Below, one piece after another: positions 1 to 9,197 of a stretch of 64,000 nt of DNA. The stretch spans positions 62,001 through 126,000 of the forward strand of contig JAUXQH010000145.1 of NCBI GenBank assembly GCA_030685065.1, given 5' to 3'. Numbering within the stretch: position 1 is the first letter of the stretch; each line of letters opens with the position of its first letter. The notes under the pieces are model-generated. The model was not told the origin of the DNA. It did no database searches and saw only the letters and a list, made by a program, of their open reading frames with translations. This DNA is from Pseudomonadota bacterium. GTDB lineage: Bacteria > Myxococcota_A > UBA796 > SXON01. The position numbers and the translations under genes are program-made.

Positions 1-279
1 ATGGAGGAGGGGTTCGGCTTCACGGCGGTCGAGGGGATGGCGTGCGGCCGGCCCGTCATCTACTACGACCAGCCGGCGATCCGCGAGGCCACCGGCGGCA
101 TCGGCATCCCGGTGCCGCGTGACGACGCCGATGCGCTCCGCAACGCGATGCTGAGGCTCATCGCGGACCCCGAGGAGCGGGCGCGGCTCGGCCGCGAGGG
201 GCGGGCCTATGTCGAGGGCCGCGCGTGGGATCGGGTGTGGGGGCGGTACGAAACGGTGCTCGACGGGATCCGTCGGTGA
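1..279 (+). CDS. Glycosyltransferase family 4, C-terminal part (cut by left edge)
   Basis: The frame is open from the first base and stops at 277-279, so only the last ~92 residues are present; the ATG at base 1 is probably internal. The segment EGFGFTAVEGMACGRPV is the donor-nucleotide-binding E-x7-E region of GT-B glycosyltransferases (GT4 family). It is followed by the usual loading helix and an Arg-rich C-terminal helix. A role in building a surface glycan fits the polysaccharide genes that follow. The acceptor and donor sugars cannot be told from this fragment. Confidence 0.85.
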   Translation: MEEGFGFTAVEGMACGRPVIYYDQPAIREATGGIGIPVPRDDADALRNAMLRLIADPEERARLGREGRAYVEGRAWDRVWGRYETVLDGIRR

Positions 280-325
280 CCACGCCCCTCTCCCGTCCGC
301 CGGCAACCCCGGCTATGCTCCGGCG

Positions 326-1558
326 GTGTTGACCTACACCTCCGCACGCGGCCGCGTCGACGTCCACCGCGCCTGGACCACCCAGGAGGTGCTCGCCACG
401 ATCGAGGCGATGATCGCTGCCTGGGAGCACAAGCTCCCCGCCGATCGCAACGCGCGCATCGTGGTGAAGCCGAACCTCAACAACGATCTCGTCGCGCTCA
501 CCGGCAATTGCGTCGATCTGCGCGTGCTGGAGGGCCTGTTCGCGGCGCTCCGCCGCCGGGGGTACACCGATCTGACCGTGGCCGACGGCTCGAACGTGGG
601 CGTGGCGCGCCGCAGGATCGACACGTTCAAGCGCCTCCGCGTCTCCGGCGTCGCCGCCCGGCACGGGGTCAAGGTGGTCGACCTGAACACGGACGACGGC
701 CGCGAGGTGGTCCTCCATCGCGACGCGCACCCGTCGATCGCGCGCACGGTCCTCGACGCCGACTTCCTCATCAGCGTGCCGAAGATCAAGACCCACTGCG
801 AGGCCGGCCTCTCCAGCGCGATGAAGAACTGGGTCGGGATCGCGGTAGGGCAGGACAAGCGGCAGATGCACTACGATCTGGGCCGCAACATCTTCGCGCT
901 CAACGAGGTCGTCATGCCCGACCTCGTGCTGGTCGACGGCCTGGTCGGCATGGAGGGCAACGGCCCCGGAGACGGGGACCCGTTCCGCTTCGGGCACCTG
1001 CTGATGAGCGACGACGCCTTCCTCAACGATCTGGTCGTCTGCCGCCTCGTCGACATGCCCTGGCGCGACGTGCCGTACCTCGTGCACGCGTTCGAGTCGG
1101 GACACCTCACCGCCGATCTGTGGGCGGACATCGTGGCGAAGGTGCCGATGGTACGGGCGATCCGTCGCGCGCCGCCGCGCAGCCGGCTCGCGGAGCTCGC
1201 GGAGGCGCGCTCGTTGACGTGGCTCAAGCTCGCGGTGCGGCCGCTGGTAGAGAAGCCCATCGTCGCAGAGACCGCCTACAAGCTCAAGATCATCCAGGAC
1301 GTGTACTCTCGCGAGGATGACACCCTGCGGGTCGTCGGACGCAACGCGGGCGCGTGCGGCGAGTGCCGTCGGTGCGAGGACTACTGCCCCACGGGGCTCC
1401 CGCTCGAGCAGATCGGCCACACGACGAGCGCGCCGGACTGTGTCCAGTGCCTCTACTGCTGGTGGGTGTGCCCGAAGGACGCGCTGGTCCTCGACGGCGA
1501 GCGGCACGCGATGCGGCGCCAGATCGAGAGGTACAAGGCGCAGATCGAGGGGTTGTAG
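326..1558 (+). CDS. DUF362 protein with C-terminal 2x[4Fe-4S] ferredoxin domain
   Basis: About 410 residues. The first ~300 form a DUF362-type domain (a VVKPNLN motif near the N-terminus, then a SVPKIKTH motif). The last ~60 carry two ferredoxin clusters, CGECRRCEDYCP and CVQCLYCWWVCP, each with four Cys, so two 4Fe-4S clusters are expected. DUF362 proteins are cytoplasmic iron-sulfur proteins of unclear substrate. The frame is open upstream to 209, but conserved sequence begins at the GTG at 326 (TTG at 329 is an alternative), 47 bases after the preceding stop. It sits beside glycan genes but has no obvious glycan role. Confidence 0.85.
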   Translation: MLTYTSARGRVDVHRAWTTQEVLATIEAMIAAWEHKLPADRNARIVVKPNLNNDLVALTGNCVDLRVLEGLFAALRRRGYTDLTVADGSNVGVARRRIDTFKRLRVSGVAARHGVKVVDLNTDDGREVVLHRDAHPSIARTVLDADFLISVPKIKTHCEAGLSSAMKNWVGIAVGQDKRQMHYDLGRNIFALNEVVMPDLVLVDGLVGMEGNGPGDGDPFRFGHLLMSDDAFLNDLVVCRLVDMPWRDVPYLVHAFESGHLTADLWADIVAKVPMVRAIRRAPPRSRLAELAEARSLTWLKLAVRPLVEKPIVAETAYKLKIIQDVYSREDDTLRVVGRNAGACGECRRCEDYCPTGLPLEQIGHTTSAPDCVQCLYCWWVCPKDALVLDGERHAMRRQIERYKAQIEGL

Positions 1559-1577
1559 CCCCCGAGCCAGGCCGGCT

Positions 1578-2327
1578 CTACGGGCGTACTCGCGCGCGCA
1601 TCACCCGCGCGAGGAACACGGTGTTGCCCACGAGGTAGCGCCGCCACAGCCGCCTCGGGTCGACGAGGAGCCGGGCCAGCCACTCCTGGCGTTGGTGGAG
1701 CCACGCCGGCCCGCGCGCGACACGGCCGCTCACGAAGTCCGCGGTGGCGCCCGTGACCCACACGACCGGCGCGTCGATGGCCGCCCGGTTCGTCGCGACC
1801 CAGCGCTCCTGCACGGGGGTCCCCATCCCGACCAGGACGAGATCGGGCGCGAAGCCGTTCATCGCCGCCACGACCGCGCGTGCGTCGTCTACGAAACCGT
1901 GCTCGGTGGCGATCTTCAGGGCGGGATGTCGCTCGCACAGCCGCCGGGCGGCCTCGGCCGCGACCCCGGGCTCGCCGCCCATCCAGAAGATGCGCCAGCC
2001 CTCGGCCTCCGCGCGCGCGGCGAGGTCCCAGATCCAGTCGGCCCCGGTCATGCGCTCGGGCAGCGTCCCGCCCAACAGCCGCGCTCCGAGCACGACGCCG
2101 CCGCCATCACAGTAGACGACCTCGGCCGCGTCGAGGAACGACCGGAGCGCGTGGTCGTGCGCCGCGACGTTCATCACGTGCACGTTCACGTACGCGATGG
2201 TGGCCCGGCCCTTCGCCGCGATCAGCCCGGCGACGCACCCGAGCAGCCCGGCGCGATCGACGCAGTCCACCCCGATGCCGAGCACGTCGACGCGGGGCAG
2301 CCTGCTCCGATCGGTCCCTCCAGGCAC
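1578..2327 (-). CDS. WecG/TagA/CpsF-family glycosyltransferase
   Basis: 249 residues, normal for the family. It shows the conserved N-terminal YVNVHVMN stretch (about 46-53), Asp74 in CDGGGVV, GAD near 95-97 and the hallmark GMGTPVQERW (167-176). WecG/TagA enzymes transfer a UDP-linked HexNAc or ManNAc(A) to a polyprenyl-PP-sugar on the inner membrane. Here it probably adds the second sugar of a surface polysaccharide unit. The start is GTG at 2325-2327, three bases after the stop of the lipoprotein gene, suggesting co-transcription. A later in-frame GTG in RVDVLGIG is possible. The donor is unknown. Confidence 0.9.
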   Translation of the reverse strand: MPGGTDRSRLPRVDVLGIGVDCVDRAGLLGCVAGLIAAKGRATIAYVNVHVMNVAAHDHALRSFLDAAEVVYCDGGGVVLGARLLGGTLPERMTGADWIWDLAARAEAEGWRIFWMGGEPGVAAEAARRLCERHPALKIATEHGFVDDARAVVAAMNGFAPDLVLVGMGTPVQERWVATNRAAIDAPVVWVTGATADFVSGRVARGPAWLHQRQEWLARLLVDPRRLWRRYLVGNTVFLARVMRARVRP

Positions 2328-2330
2328 CGG

Positions 2331-3557
2331 CTACCGCATCTCGCCGAGGCCCCACACCCAGTAGATCCCGACAAAGCCGCTGTTGGCGTTGTTGAACGGG
2401 ATCACGCCGTCGGCCAGCTTCACGCGGCCCACGACCAGGTCGACATAGCGGCCCGCGGTCCAGCCGGAGAAGGCGCCGGCGGGGACGGTGAAGCTCCCGT
2501 CATCCCGCATGGCGCAGGTGACGGTCTCCTCCCAGGCTCCGGCGTCCGCGTCGCGCATCATGAGGAAGGCGAGCATGTAGTCGCCGCCCGAGCCGCTCCA
2601 CGCGAGGTTGAGCGACGAGCGCTGGAGGAAGGGGGGCGACGCTCCGGAGATCGCCGGGGACGAGACGTTGAAGGTCGAGGGCAGCTTCAGGATGTCGACG
2701 ACCTCGAACGACGGGAAGCCGTCGGGCGTCATCGACTGCAGGTCGTAGGAGCCGCCCTGGATGAAGTCGGTGTTGTCGAGCGGCCCGACGCCGAACGACC
2801 CGTTGGTCGTGTTCCACGGCATCCGCAGCGACTCGCCCGTCGGGATGGTGAGCGTAGCCGCGGTGATCCCGGGCTCGTAGTAGGACAGGGATCCCGGGTA
2901 GCTGTACTCGGAGCTGCACGAGTCGAGGCTGCCGGCGAAGAATTCCCAGTACTCGAAGTCCGACGGGGGGGACAGGAAGAAGTCCGCCGCGCCGTCATCC
3001 GTCGGCACGCCGCTCCAGTAGGTGCCGACCGTGTCGAACCACTCCATCGCGCCGATCACGCCAACCTTGCCCGTGCCGTCCTCATAGTAGGCGAACCCCG
3101 CGGTGAGCGTACCGGCGCCGTCGGTCGTGGTGACGGTCACGTCGACCTCGCCCTCAGCCGACTGCGGCGGGGACGTGACCACGAGCTCGCTGGACGAGAC
3201 CGAAACGCGCGACGCGGTCTCGCTGCCGAAGCGGATCGTCGCGCTGCTGTCGAAGGGGCCGCCGGTGATCACCACCGTGCTTCCGCCGGCGGTCGTCCCG
3301 TAGGCGGGCGTCACGTCCCGCACGGTCAGCAGGTCGGCGTCGGTGTCCGCGTCGGTGTCCGTATCGGTGTCCGTATCGGAATCGGCGTCCGTGTCGGCGT
3401 CCGTGTCGCTATCGGAGTCCGCGTCGGTGTCCGTATCGGAGTCAGCGTCCGTGTCCGCATCCCCGCCGCCCGGCTCGCGCGGGTCCTTCTCCTCGAGGAG
3501 GGGCTCGAGCCCGAACCCGCAGGCCGGAAGCAGACAGAAGAGGGGCAGGTATCGCAT
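2331..3557 (-). CDS. Secreted lipoprotein with Asp-rich linker and IPT/TIG domain
   Basis: 408 residues from the ATG at 3557 (an ATG three codons upstream is an alternative). The N-terminus MRYLPLFCLLPAC|G is a lipobox with Cys13. Residues ~33-75 are an almost pure D-x-D run (Asp alternating with Thr, Ala or Ser), then an IPT/TIG immunoglobulin-like domain (about 77-157) and a ~250-residue region I do not recognise. Such DxD linkers in myxobacterial lipoproteins probably act as flexible calcium-binding spacers. It lies between the radical SAM and WecG genes on the same strand. Function unknown; surface location is inferred. Confidence 0.85.
   Translation of the reverse strand: MRYLPLFCLLPACGFGLEPLLEEKDPREPGGGDADTDADSDTDTDADSDSDTDADTDADSDTDTDTDTDADTDADLLTVRDVTPAYGTTAGGSTVVITGGPFDSSATIRFGSETASRVSVSSSELVVTSPPQSAEGEVDVTVTTTDGAGTLTAGFAYYEDGTGKVGVIGAMEWFDTVGTYWSGVPTDDGAADFFLSPPSDFEYWEFFAGSLDSCSSEYSYPGSLSYYEPGITAATLTIPTGESLRMPWNTTNGSFGVGPLDNTDFIQGGSYDLQSMTPDGFPSFEVVDILKLPSTFNVSSPAISGASPPFLQRSSLNLAWSGSGGDYMLAFLMMRDADAGAWEETVTCAMRDDGSFTVPAGAFSGWTAGRYVDLVVGRVKLADGVIPFNNANSGFVGIYWVWGLGEMR
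3333..3461 (-). repeat. In-frame hexanucleotide (Asp-Xxx) tandem repeat
   Basis: About 130 bases of degenerate 6-base units of the form GTC-SGY (+ strand) encode the D-x-D linker of the overlapping lipoprotein. Length changes by whole units would keep the frame, so it can vary linker length without breaking the gene. Confidence 0.8.
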
Positions 3558-3639
3558 TGCTGCCACAGCTTAGACTCGGGGGACCCGCCGCGCAAGAAAC
3601 TCCGAATGGCACCGGGTCACGTGGCCCCTCCGATCGGCC

Positions 3640-5166
3640 CTACGCGATCGGCGTGACCCGGCCGGGAGGGATGGGCGCGCGCCGCTCGCGCTCTGCGAGG
3701 AAGGTGAAGAGTTTTCCCGCGCTCTGGGCCTTGTGGCGCAGGTCGGTCAGCGAGCCGACGTTGCGCGCCGTCTCCCACAGCCCGCGCGGCGAGAGGTATT
3801 GGCCCGCGTAGGCGAGCTTGAGCGCCAGGCGCAGCTCCTTCGCGGAGAGGTGCGGGAGGTTCACGATCACGTCGCGCACGTTGTCGGCGGGGGTGAAGTC
3901 GCCGTCCACGAACCAGCCCTCCTTGCGGGCGATGTCGTAGAGCTCGGTCGAGGGAGCGGGCAACGCCACGGAGAAGTGGACGAACCGGGTGCCGAGGCGA
4001 CGAGAGGCCTTCCACGACCACCACAACGTCTTCCACGTCTCGTTGGGGGATGCCCCCATCAGCACGCTCACCTCGGGCTCGACGCCGTTCTCGCGGCACA
4101 CCTGCACGGCCTTCTCGATGTCCTTGACCTTGATCTCCTTGACCATGTCCTCGAGCAGCCCGTCGTCGAAGCTCTCGGAGCCCATGTAGACCATCTTGCA
4201 GCCGGCCCGGGCCATGGCCTGGATGGTCAGCGGATCGTGGAGCATGTTCGCGCGGGCGAGGCAGATCCAGTGCAGCCCGAGGTGCTCGATGCGCGCGCAG
4301 ATCTCCTGCGTACGGGCCTTGCCCCACGTGAAGATGTTGTCCGCCACCTCGACGCCCTTGTAGCCGAGCGCCGCGATGTCCTCGAATTCCTGGACGATCT
4401 GGTCAACGGTGCGCTTGCGGAGCGGGGGGCGGTCGACGTACCACTCGGGCTGCAGTCGCTTGAACTCGAGCTCGATCGCCTGGTCGATCGCGTTGGGCGT
4501 GCAGAACGTGCACCGGAACCCGCATCCCCGGCTCACCACCATGGTGGTGATGGGGTGCACGTCGAGCCGATTGGCCCGGTAGTTCCCCTGGAGCATCCGG
4601 CGGTCGGGCATCGGGAGCTCGCTCACGTCGAGCAGCTTGCGGAAGGGGTTGCGGCGCACCTCCGCACCCGACTCACCGCGCTCGTTCCTCCAGGCGAGGC
4701 CGTCGATACCGGCGAACCCGGCGCCGTCCTTCCAGGCGCGGTCGAGCTCGACGAGCGTCTGCTCTGGCTCGCCGAGGAGGCAGAAGGAGCCCTCGTCGAG
4801 GATGAACTCCTCGGGCCTCCACGTCGCGGCGGTCCCCATGAACACGGCCCGCATCGCGGGGTTGCTCGCCCGCAGGATCCGCATGGCCATCAGATCCTCC
4901 TCCGCGGAGAGGTAGACCGTCCACGCGCAGGCGACGTCGAAGCGCTCGGCGTCAGCGAAGGCGCGGAACGCGGCGCCGTCCATGCCCTCGGCCGGGCAGT
5001 CGAGGAAGCGGATCTCCCAGCCCGCCCACTCGCGCATCGCCGTGGCGACCTGGAGCAGGTGGATGGGGGGCTTGTAGTCGTACCCGAAGTTGCACCCATA
5101 CACGCGGTCGATCGGGCTCTTTCGCCGATTGAAGTCGGACGGCGGGACGTAGAACAGTGCGCGCAT
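3640..5166 (-). CDS. Radical SAM protein, B12-binding type
   Basis: 508 residues. The radical SAM motif CGFRCTFC gives the three cluster cysteines Cys215, Cys219 and Cys222. The first ~140 residues have the Rossmann-like layout of the N-terminal domain of the B12-binding subfamily, though no clear DxHxxG cobalamin motif is visible. The run ARANMLHDPLTIQAM and then MGSESF is typical of this subfamily. Such enzymes methylate or rearrange unactivated carbons. In a polysaccharide cluster it could modify a sugar or lipid carrier, but that is only inferred from location. The gene starts 48 bases downstream of the glycosyltransferase stop at 5215, on the same strand. Confidence 0.88.
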   Translation of the reverse strand: MRALFYVPPSDFNRRKSPIDRVYGCNFGYDYKPPIHLLQVATAMREWAGWEIRFLDCPAEGMDGAAFRAFADAERFDVACAWTVYLSAEEDLMAMRILRASNPAMRAVFMGTAATWRPEEFILDEGSFCLLGEPEQTLVELDRAWKDGAGFAGIDGLAWRNERGESGAEVRRNPFRKLLDVSELPMPDRRMLQGNYRANRLDVHPITTMVVSRGCGFRCTFCTPNAIDQAIELEFKRLQPEWYVDRPPLRKRTVDQIVQEFEDIAALGYKGVEVADNIFTWGKARTQEICARIEHLGLHWICLARANMLHDPLTIQAMARAGCKMVYMGSESFDDGLLEDMVKEIKVKDIEKAVQVCRENGVEPEVSVLMGASPNETWKTLWWSWKASRRLGTRFVHFSVALPAPSTELYDIARKEGWFVDGDFTPADNVRDVIVNLPHLSAKELRLALKLAYAGQYLSPRGLWETARNVGSLTDLRHKAQSAGKLFTFLAERERRAPIPPGRVTPIA

Positions 5167-5214
5167 GGGGTGAGCTCCGCAGGGGGGACGGCTGCGAGTG
5201 TAGCCGGGACGGCG

Positions 5215-6426
5215 TTAGGATCGCGTAGGGGACGAGGTGATCTGCTGGTAGATCGCGTCGAGTCGCTGGAGGAACGGCGCGAGCGCGCGGTCACGCAGCA
5301 CCCGCTCCCGACCACGATGTCCGAGCTTTGCGGCGCGTTCTCGGTCGACGAGCAGGGCGTCCACCGCGCGCGCGAGGCGGGCGGGGTCACCCGGGGGGAG
5401 CAGCACGCCGTCCACGCCGTCCTCGATCTGTTCGGGGATGCCCCCGACCGCCGTCGCCACGACCGCGCGTGCCGCCATCTGTCCCTCGAGCACCGCGTAG
5501 GGGAAGTTCTCCGGCCACCGGGAAGGGACCGCGACGACCCCCGCGCCGCGAAGGGACGCGGCGACCCGCGCGGGCGGGACGTTCCCGAAGAAGCGGACGT
5601 GCGCGGGGGCGTTCCGCTCCAGGCGCGCGCGTTCCGGGCCGTCGCCGTAGACGTGGAGCGGGCGCCCCGGCAGGAGTCGGGCCGCCGCGATCAGGTCGTC
5701 CACGCCCTTTTCGGGGGACAGCCGCCCCGCGTACACCCAGTGATCGCCGATCGGGCCTCCTTCGGGCGCGGGCTCGACCGGGTTGGGGAGGTGGGTCACC
5801 CGGTGAGCGGGCACGCCGAACGCCACCAGCTGGTCGGCCAGGAAGCGGGAGGGGCAGAGGAAGCGATCGACCTTGTCCCAGAGCCCCGTGCGCGCGTGGA
5901 ACCACTTCTCGATCGCGACGGCCACGGACTGGGCCAGATCGTCCCGCTTGCAGCGGTGGCGCACCGCGTTCTGGTAGGCGTGGCCCTTGCACCGGGTGCA
6001 CGGAGCGCCCTCGGTGTAGAGCTGGCCGTTCGCGCAGATGAGCTCGTAGTCGTGCACCGTCCAGACCACCGGCACCCCGGCGCGTCGCAGCGGGCCGAGG
6101 ATCGACGGGGTGAGGTGGCGGTGCACGTGGTGGAGGTGGGCCACGTCGGGCCGGTGGTCCGCGAGCAGCGCGGCCAATGCGCGGGCCGCCGCGAAGGAGT
6201 GGACGGAGGCGGCCACCGCGGCGAGGCGCTCGACCCCGCGGACGCCCCACACGTCGAGCTGCGGGGGAAAGCGCACCTCCCAGGGGCTCGGTTGGTTGTT
6301 CGGGTGGCGCATCGCGAAGGGGACGACCGTGTGTCCGCGGGCCTCGAGCCCCCGCCACATCGCGAACACGCACGTGGTGTCCCCGCCGCGGGGGTGCAGG
6401 AAGGACGAGCAGAGCAGGACGTTCAT
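5215..6426 (-). CDS. Glycosyltransferase family 4
   Basis: 403 residues with both GT-B domains. The N-terminal half has a Gly-rich loop (HPRGGDTTCV) and a Cys cluster (Cys143, Cys146, Cys159) found in a GT4 subset. The C-terminal half has GRLSPEKGVDDLI (about 234-246) and the E-x7-E pair Glu306/Glu314. It probably moves a sugar from a nucleotide or lipid donor onto a polysaccharide repeat unit at the inner face of the membrane. The ATG at 6426 overlaps the ligase stop by four bases (ATGA), showing tight coupling. The sugar is unknown. Confidence 0.92.
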   Translation of the reverse strand: MNVLLCSSFLHPRGGDTTCVFAMWRGLEARGHTVVPFAMRHPNNQPSPWEVRFPPQLDVWGVRGVERLAAVAASVHSFAAARALAALLADHRPDVAHLHHVHRHLTPSILGPLRRAGVPVVWTVHDYELICANGQLYTEGAPCTRCKGHAYQNAVRHRCKRDDLAQSVAVAIEKWFHARTGLWDKVDRFLCPSRFLADQLVAFGVPAHRVTHLPNPVEPAPEGGPIGDHWVYAGRLSPEKGVDDLIAAARLLPGRPLHVYGDGPERARLERNAPAHVRFFGNVPPARVAASLRGAGVVAVPSRWPENFPYAVLEGQMAARAVVATAVGGIPEQIEDGVDGVLLPPGDPARLARAVDALLVDRERAAKLGHRGRERVLRDRALAPFLQRLDAIYQQITSSPTRS

Positions 6427-7649
6427 GCCGCCCTCCGGTGCGACAGCCCCCACACGATCCCGAGCGGGATCCAGTGGGTCTGGGAGAAGGTCTCGGTGGA
6501 GAGGAGCAGGTTGACGTGGAGGGCGACGAACGCGGCCCAGATCCCGACGTCTACGTCGCGATGCGCGAGACCGTCGCCTCCGGGGCGGGCCATCGGCGCG
6601 CGCCGTCGGAGGCGGAGCGCCATCGCGCCGACGAAGGCGACGTAGCCGAGCAGGCCGACGCCGCCGTACTCGCCGAGCACCTTCTGCACCGCGCCATGGG
6701 CATCCACCCCGTTGACCCGGTAGTGCGGAAACGTCTGCATCTCGACGCGCACGCTCGCGCCGCCGCCCATGCCGAGAACCGGGTGCTCCGCCGCCATCTG
6801 CCACGCTCGCTTGTCGAGCGAGTGCCGCGATCGGGCGGCGTCCAACTGGACGCTCGACCGCATCAGCAACGGCCCGTACAGGGAGCCAAGCACGCCGATT
6901 ATCACGACGGACACGAGCACGCCTCGTCGGGACGCGAGCGTGCGGCCGCGCCACATCAGGAGGAACGTGAGGCCGGCGGCCGTCGCGATCCACGCGGTGC
7001 GCGAGAGCGAGAGCGCGATCGCGACGACGGCCAGCCCCGCGATGGTCGTGTCGACCCGGCCCCGCCGGAGCGAGAGGGCCAGGGGGACGAGCGGGGCGAG
7101 CGCCACCGCGAGCGTCTTGTGATTGTTGGTGAGCCCGTCGATCGCCGAGAACCACAACGTGTTCCCGGCGGCGATGCGCCCGACCGACGTGGCGAGCGAC
7201 ACCAGGCTGGTGACCGCGATCGTGGTGAGGAGGATCCGCCGCAACAGGGTCGGCGTCACGACGTGCGCCACCGCCGACGCGAGCACGACGCCATAGGCGA
7301 CGAAGAAGAACACGGGCTTCCGGAGGAGGAACCACGCGGAGGCACCCGGATCGGGCACCGTCGCGAGCGCCAGGAGGCCCACCGCCACCATCAGCGCGTA
7401 GCCCGGGAGCCCGGGGGCGCGCGGCGCGGCGCGGCCGCCGGCTCGAGCGAGGCCCCGCCGCAGCAGCCACGCCAGCGCGGCGACCGGTACGAGCGCCGCT
7501 CCCACGAGATCGGCGAGGGGCGTGTCGAGGTGGCGCCCGAGCAGCGTGAGATCCAACGCGAGATCGATGTAGGGAAACGAGACGAGGAGCAGGCACACGA
7601 GCAGCGAAACGGCGGCGGCCAGCGCGCGAGAGGCGAGCCAGCGGATCAC
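6423..7649 (-). CDS. O-antigen ligase/polymerase-like membrane protein
   Basis: 408 residues with about ten hydrophobic segments. The periplasmic loop toward the C-terminal half contains RHSLDKRAWQMAAEHPVLG, the typical pattern of the Wzy/WaaL (PF04932) family. It either polymerises or attaches polysaccharide units on the periplasmic side. The long open frame extends to 8201, but real membrane sequence begins at the GTG at 7647-7649, which overlaps the flippase stop as GTGA. Ligase versus polymerase cannot be separated from sequence alone; a second homologue lies at 48133. Confidence 0.85.
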   Translation of the reverse strand: MIRWLASRALAAAVSLLVCLLLVSFPYIDLALDLTLLGRHLDTPLADLVGAALVPVAALAWLLRRGLARAGGRAAPRAPGLPGYALMVAVGLLALATVPDPGASAWFLLRKPVFFFVAYGVVLASAVAHVVTPTLLRRILLTTIAVTSLVSLATSVGRIAAGNTLWFSAIDGLTNNHKTLAVALAPLVPLALSLRRGRVDTTIAGLAVVAIALSLSRTAWIATAAGLTFLLMWRGRTLASRRGVLVSVVIIGVLGSLYGPLLMRSSVQLDAARSRHSLDKRAWQMAAEHPVLGMGGGASVRVEMQTFPHYRVNGVDAHGAVQKVLGEYGGVGLLGYVAFVGAMALRLRRRAPMARPGGDGLAHRDVDVGIWAAFVALHVNLLLSTETFSQTHWIPLGIVWGLSHRRAA

Positions 7650-9109
7650 GAAGCCCGCCGCACGCGCAGCGCGCCGGCGCCGAGCAGTCCGAGGAAGGGG
7701 ACGCTCGCGATCCACAACCAGGGGTCGGTGACGGACAGCGGCGTGAAGCCGCGGACGACGGCGAGCAGGGCCAGCGCGCCGCTCACGACGGCCATCGCCA
7801 CCGCCGTCCACGCCTGCGCGGCCGGGAACACGCCGCGTAGCTCCGGGAGCAGGCGGGTGAACGACACCAGCGTGACCACGGCCGTCGTGATGCTGGTCGC
7901 CATGGCGAGGCCCACGAGCCCCAGCCCCGGCATCAAGGCCGCGTCGAGCACCACGTTCAGGCCGAGCGACAGCGCGCCCAGGGCGAGCACGAGCCGATAG
8001 CGGCCCGCCACGATGTGCGCCTTGGAGATGAGGGCGCCGAGGAGCGAGAAGAGCACCCCGGGCAAGAACGCGCCGAGGGTGGCCGACGTGACCGCGGTGT
8101 GCTCGGGGCTGAAGGCGCCGCCCTCGTAGAGCAGCCGGACGAGGGCCTCGCGGCCGATCGCCATCCCCGCGAGCACGGGCGGCGCCAGGAGGCACACCCA
8201 CCAGAGCGCCTTGGCCACCGCGCGGTGCCGCCCCTCGTCCTCGCCCCGCGCCCGCGCCGCCGCCCAGGCGTTGAACGCCACGACCATCAGCGTGCTCTCG
8301 AGGAGCGTCTGGGGGATCATCCGCGCGCGGTCGGCGTACTCGAGCAGGCTCACGCTGCCCTCGGGACCCGTGCCCGCGAAGAGCTTGTCGACGATGAGGT
8401 TGAGCGCCACCATCGTCTCGCCGCCGAGCACGGGCCCGAACGCCCGCGCGGCGTCGGCGAGCTCGGGGGGGAGCGCGAGGGAGGGGCGCAGGCGGATTCC
8501 CGCCGCCTCGAGCACGACCACGAGCAGGGTGACCTCGGCGAGGCTGCCGCAGAGCAAGCCCACGGGGAGGACCATGGCGCCTTGTTCACGGAAGGCCCCG
8601 ACGACCGCGAGCGTCGTCAGCGCGCGAACCACCGGTGCGCTCGCGGGCCCGGCGAAGCGCCCGTGTACCTCGCAGGCGGCCTTCAGCACCGCCGCGACCG
8701 CGACCGCCATGAGGAAGGGCACGAGGGCCCAGGCGAACTGGACGGTCAGCGCCCGCGTGGGCGCGTCGAAGCGGGTGAGGTGCGGGAGCACCCACGGGGC
8801 CGCGGTGGCGACGGTGGCGCCGAGCGTCAGGGCGAGGCCCGCGGCCAGGGTCGTGCTCGCCCCGATCACGCCCGGGACCCGCTCGGGCGCGGCGACGCGG
8901 AGGGTGGCGAGGACCGGCACGAGCACCGCTCCCATCGTCGTGCTCCCGAGGATGAGGAGGAACGTCGGGACGGACAGGGCCCAATAGAAGGCGTCGGTGG
9001 CGGACTGTACGCCGTACCAGCGCGCGATGAAGACCGGCACGAAAAAGGCGACGGCGCGCGCGACGACGGCGACGGGGGCGAGGAGCAGCGTAGTGCGGCC
9101 GATTGACAT
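7646..9109 (-). CDS. MurJ/Wzx-like polysaccharide flippase
   Basis: 487 residues, almost wholly hydrophobic, with roughly 14 membrane segments. The N-terminal ARAVAFFVPVFIARWYGVQS region and the central YADRARMIPQTLLEST loop resemble the MurJ (MviN) branch of the MOP flippase superfamily. It would flip a polyprenyl-PP-linked glycan across the inner membrane. Being first in a tight run with a ligase and a glycosyltransferase suggests a dedicated polysaccharide flippase rather than the housekeeping MurJ. The ATG at 9109 is chosen because the upstream open frame is Arg/Ser-rich shadow sequence. Confidence 0.85.
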   Translation of the reverse strand: MSIGRTTLLLAPVAVVARAVAFFVPVFIARWYGVQSATDAFYWALSVPTFLLILGSTTMGAVLVPVLATLRVAAPERVPGVIGASTTLAAGLALTLGATVATAAPWVLPHLTRFDAPTRALTVQFAWALVPFLMAVAVAAVLKAACEVHGRFAGPASAPVVRALTTLAVVGAFREQGAMVLPVGLLCGSLAEVTLLVVVLEAAGIRLRPSLALPPELADAARAFGPVLGGETMVALNLIVDKLFAGTGPEGSVSLLEYADRARMIPQTLLESTLMVVAFNAWAAARARGEDEGRHRAVAKALWWVCLLAPPVLAGMAIGREALVRLLYEGGAFSPEHTAVTSATLGAFLPGVLFSLLGALISKAHIVAGRYRLVLALGALSLGLNVVLDAALMPGLGLVGLAMATSITTAVVTLVSFTRLLPELRGVFPAAQAWTAVAMAVVSGALALLAVVRGFTPLSVTDPWLWIASVPFLGLLGAGALRVRRAS

Positions 9110-9197
9110 CCGCGCGCAGTCTAACGGCGCGAGGTGCCGGGCCTCGATTTGCGGGAGGGCCTCGCGACGGTCGCGGCGGCGCACGGTAGACTCACGC

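Noticed and set aside
3343..3573. Plus-strand frame of alternating Ser-Val repeats
   Set aside because: Mirror of the Asp-rich repeat in the lipoprotein gene; no start signal.
1317..3656. 779-codon plus-strand open frame
   Set aside because: Antisense shadow of the WecG and lipoprotein genes: Arg/Ala/Pro-rich, no domain, and it spans gene boundaries on the other strand.
3733..6645. 970-codon plus-strand open frame
   Set aside because: Shadow of the radical SAM and glycosyltransferase genes; GC-rich reverse complement frames often lack stops.
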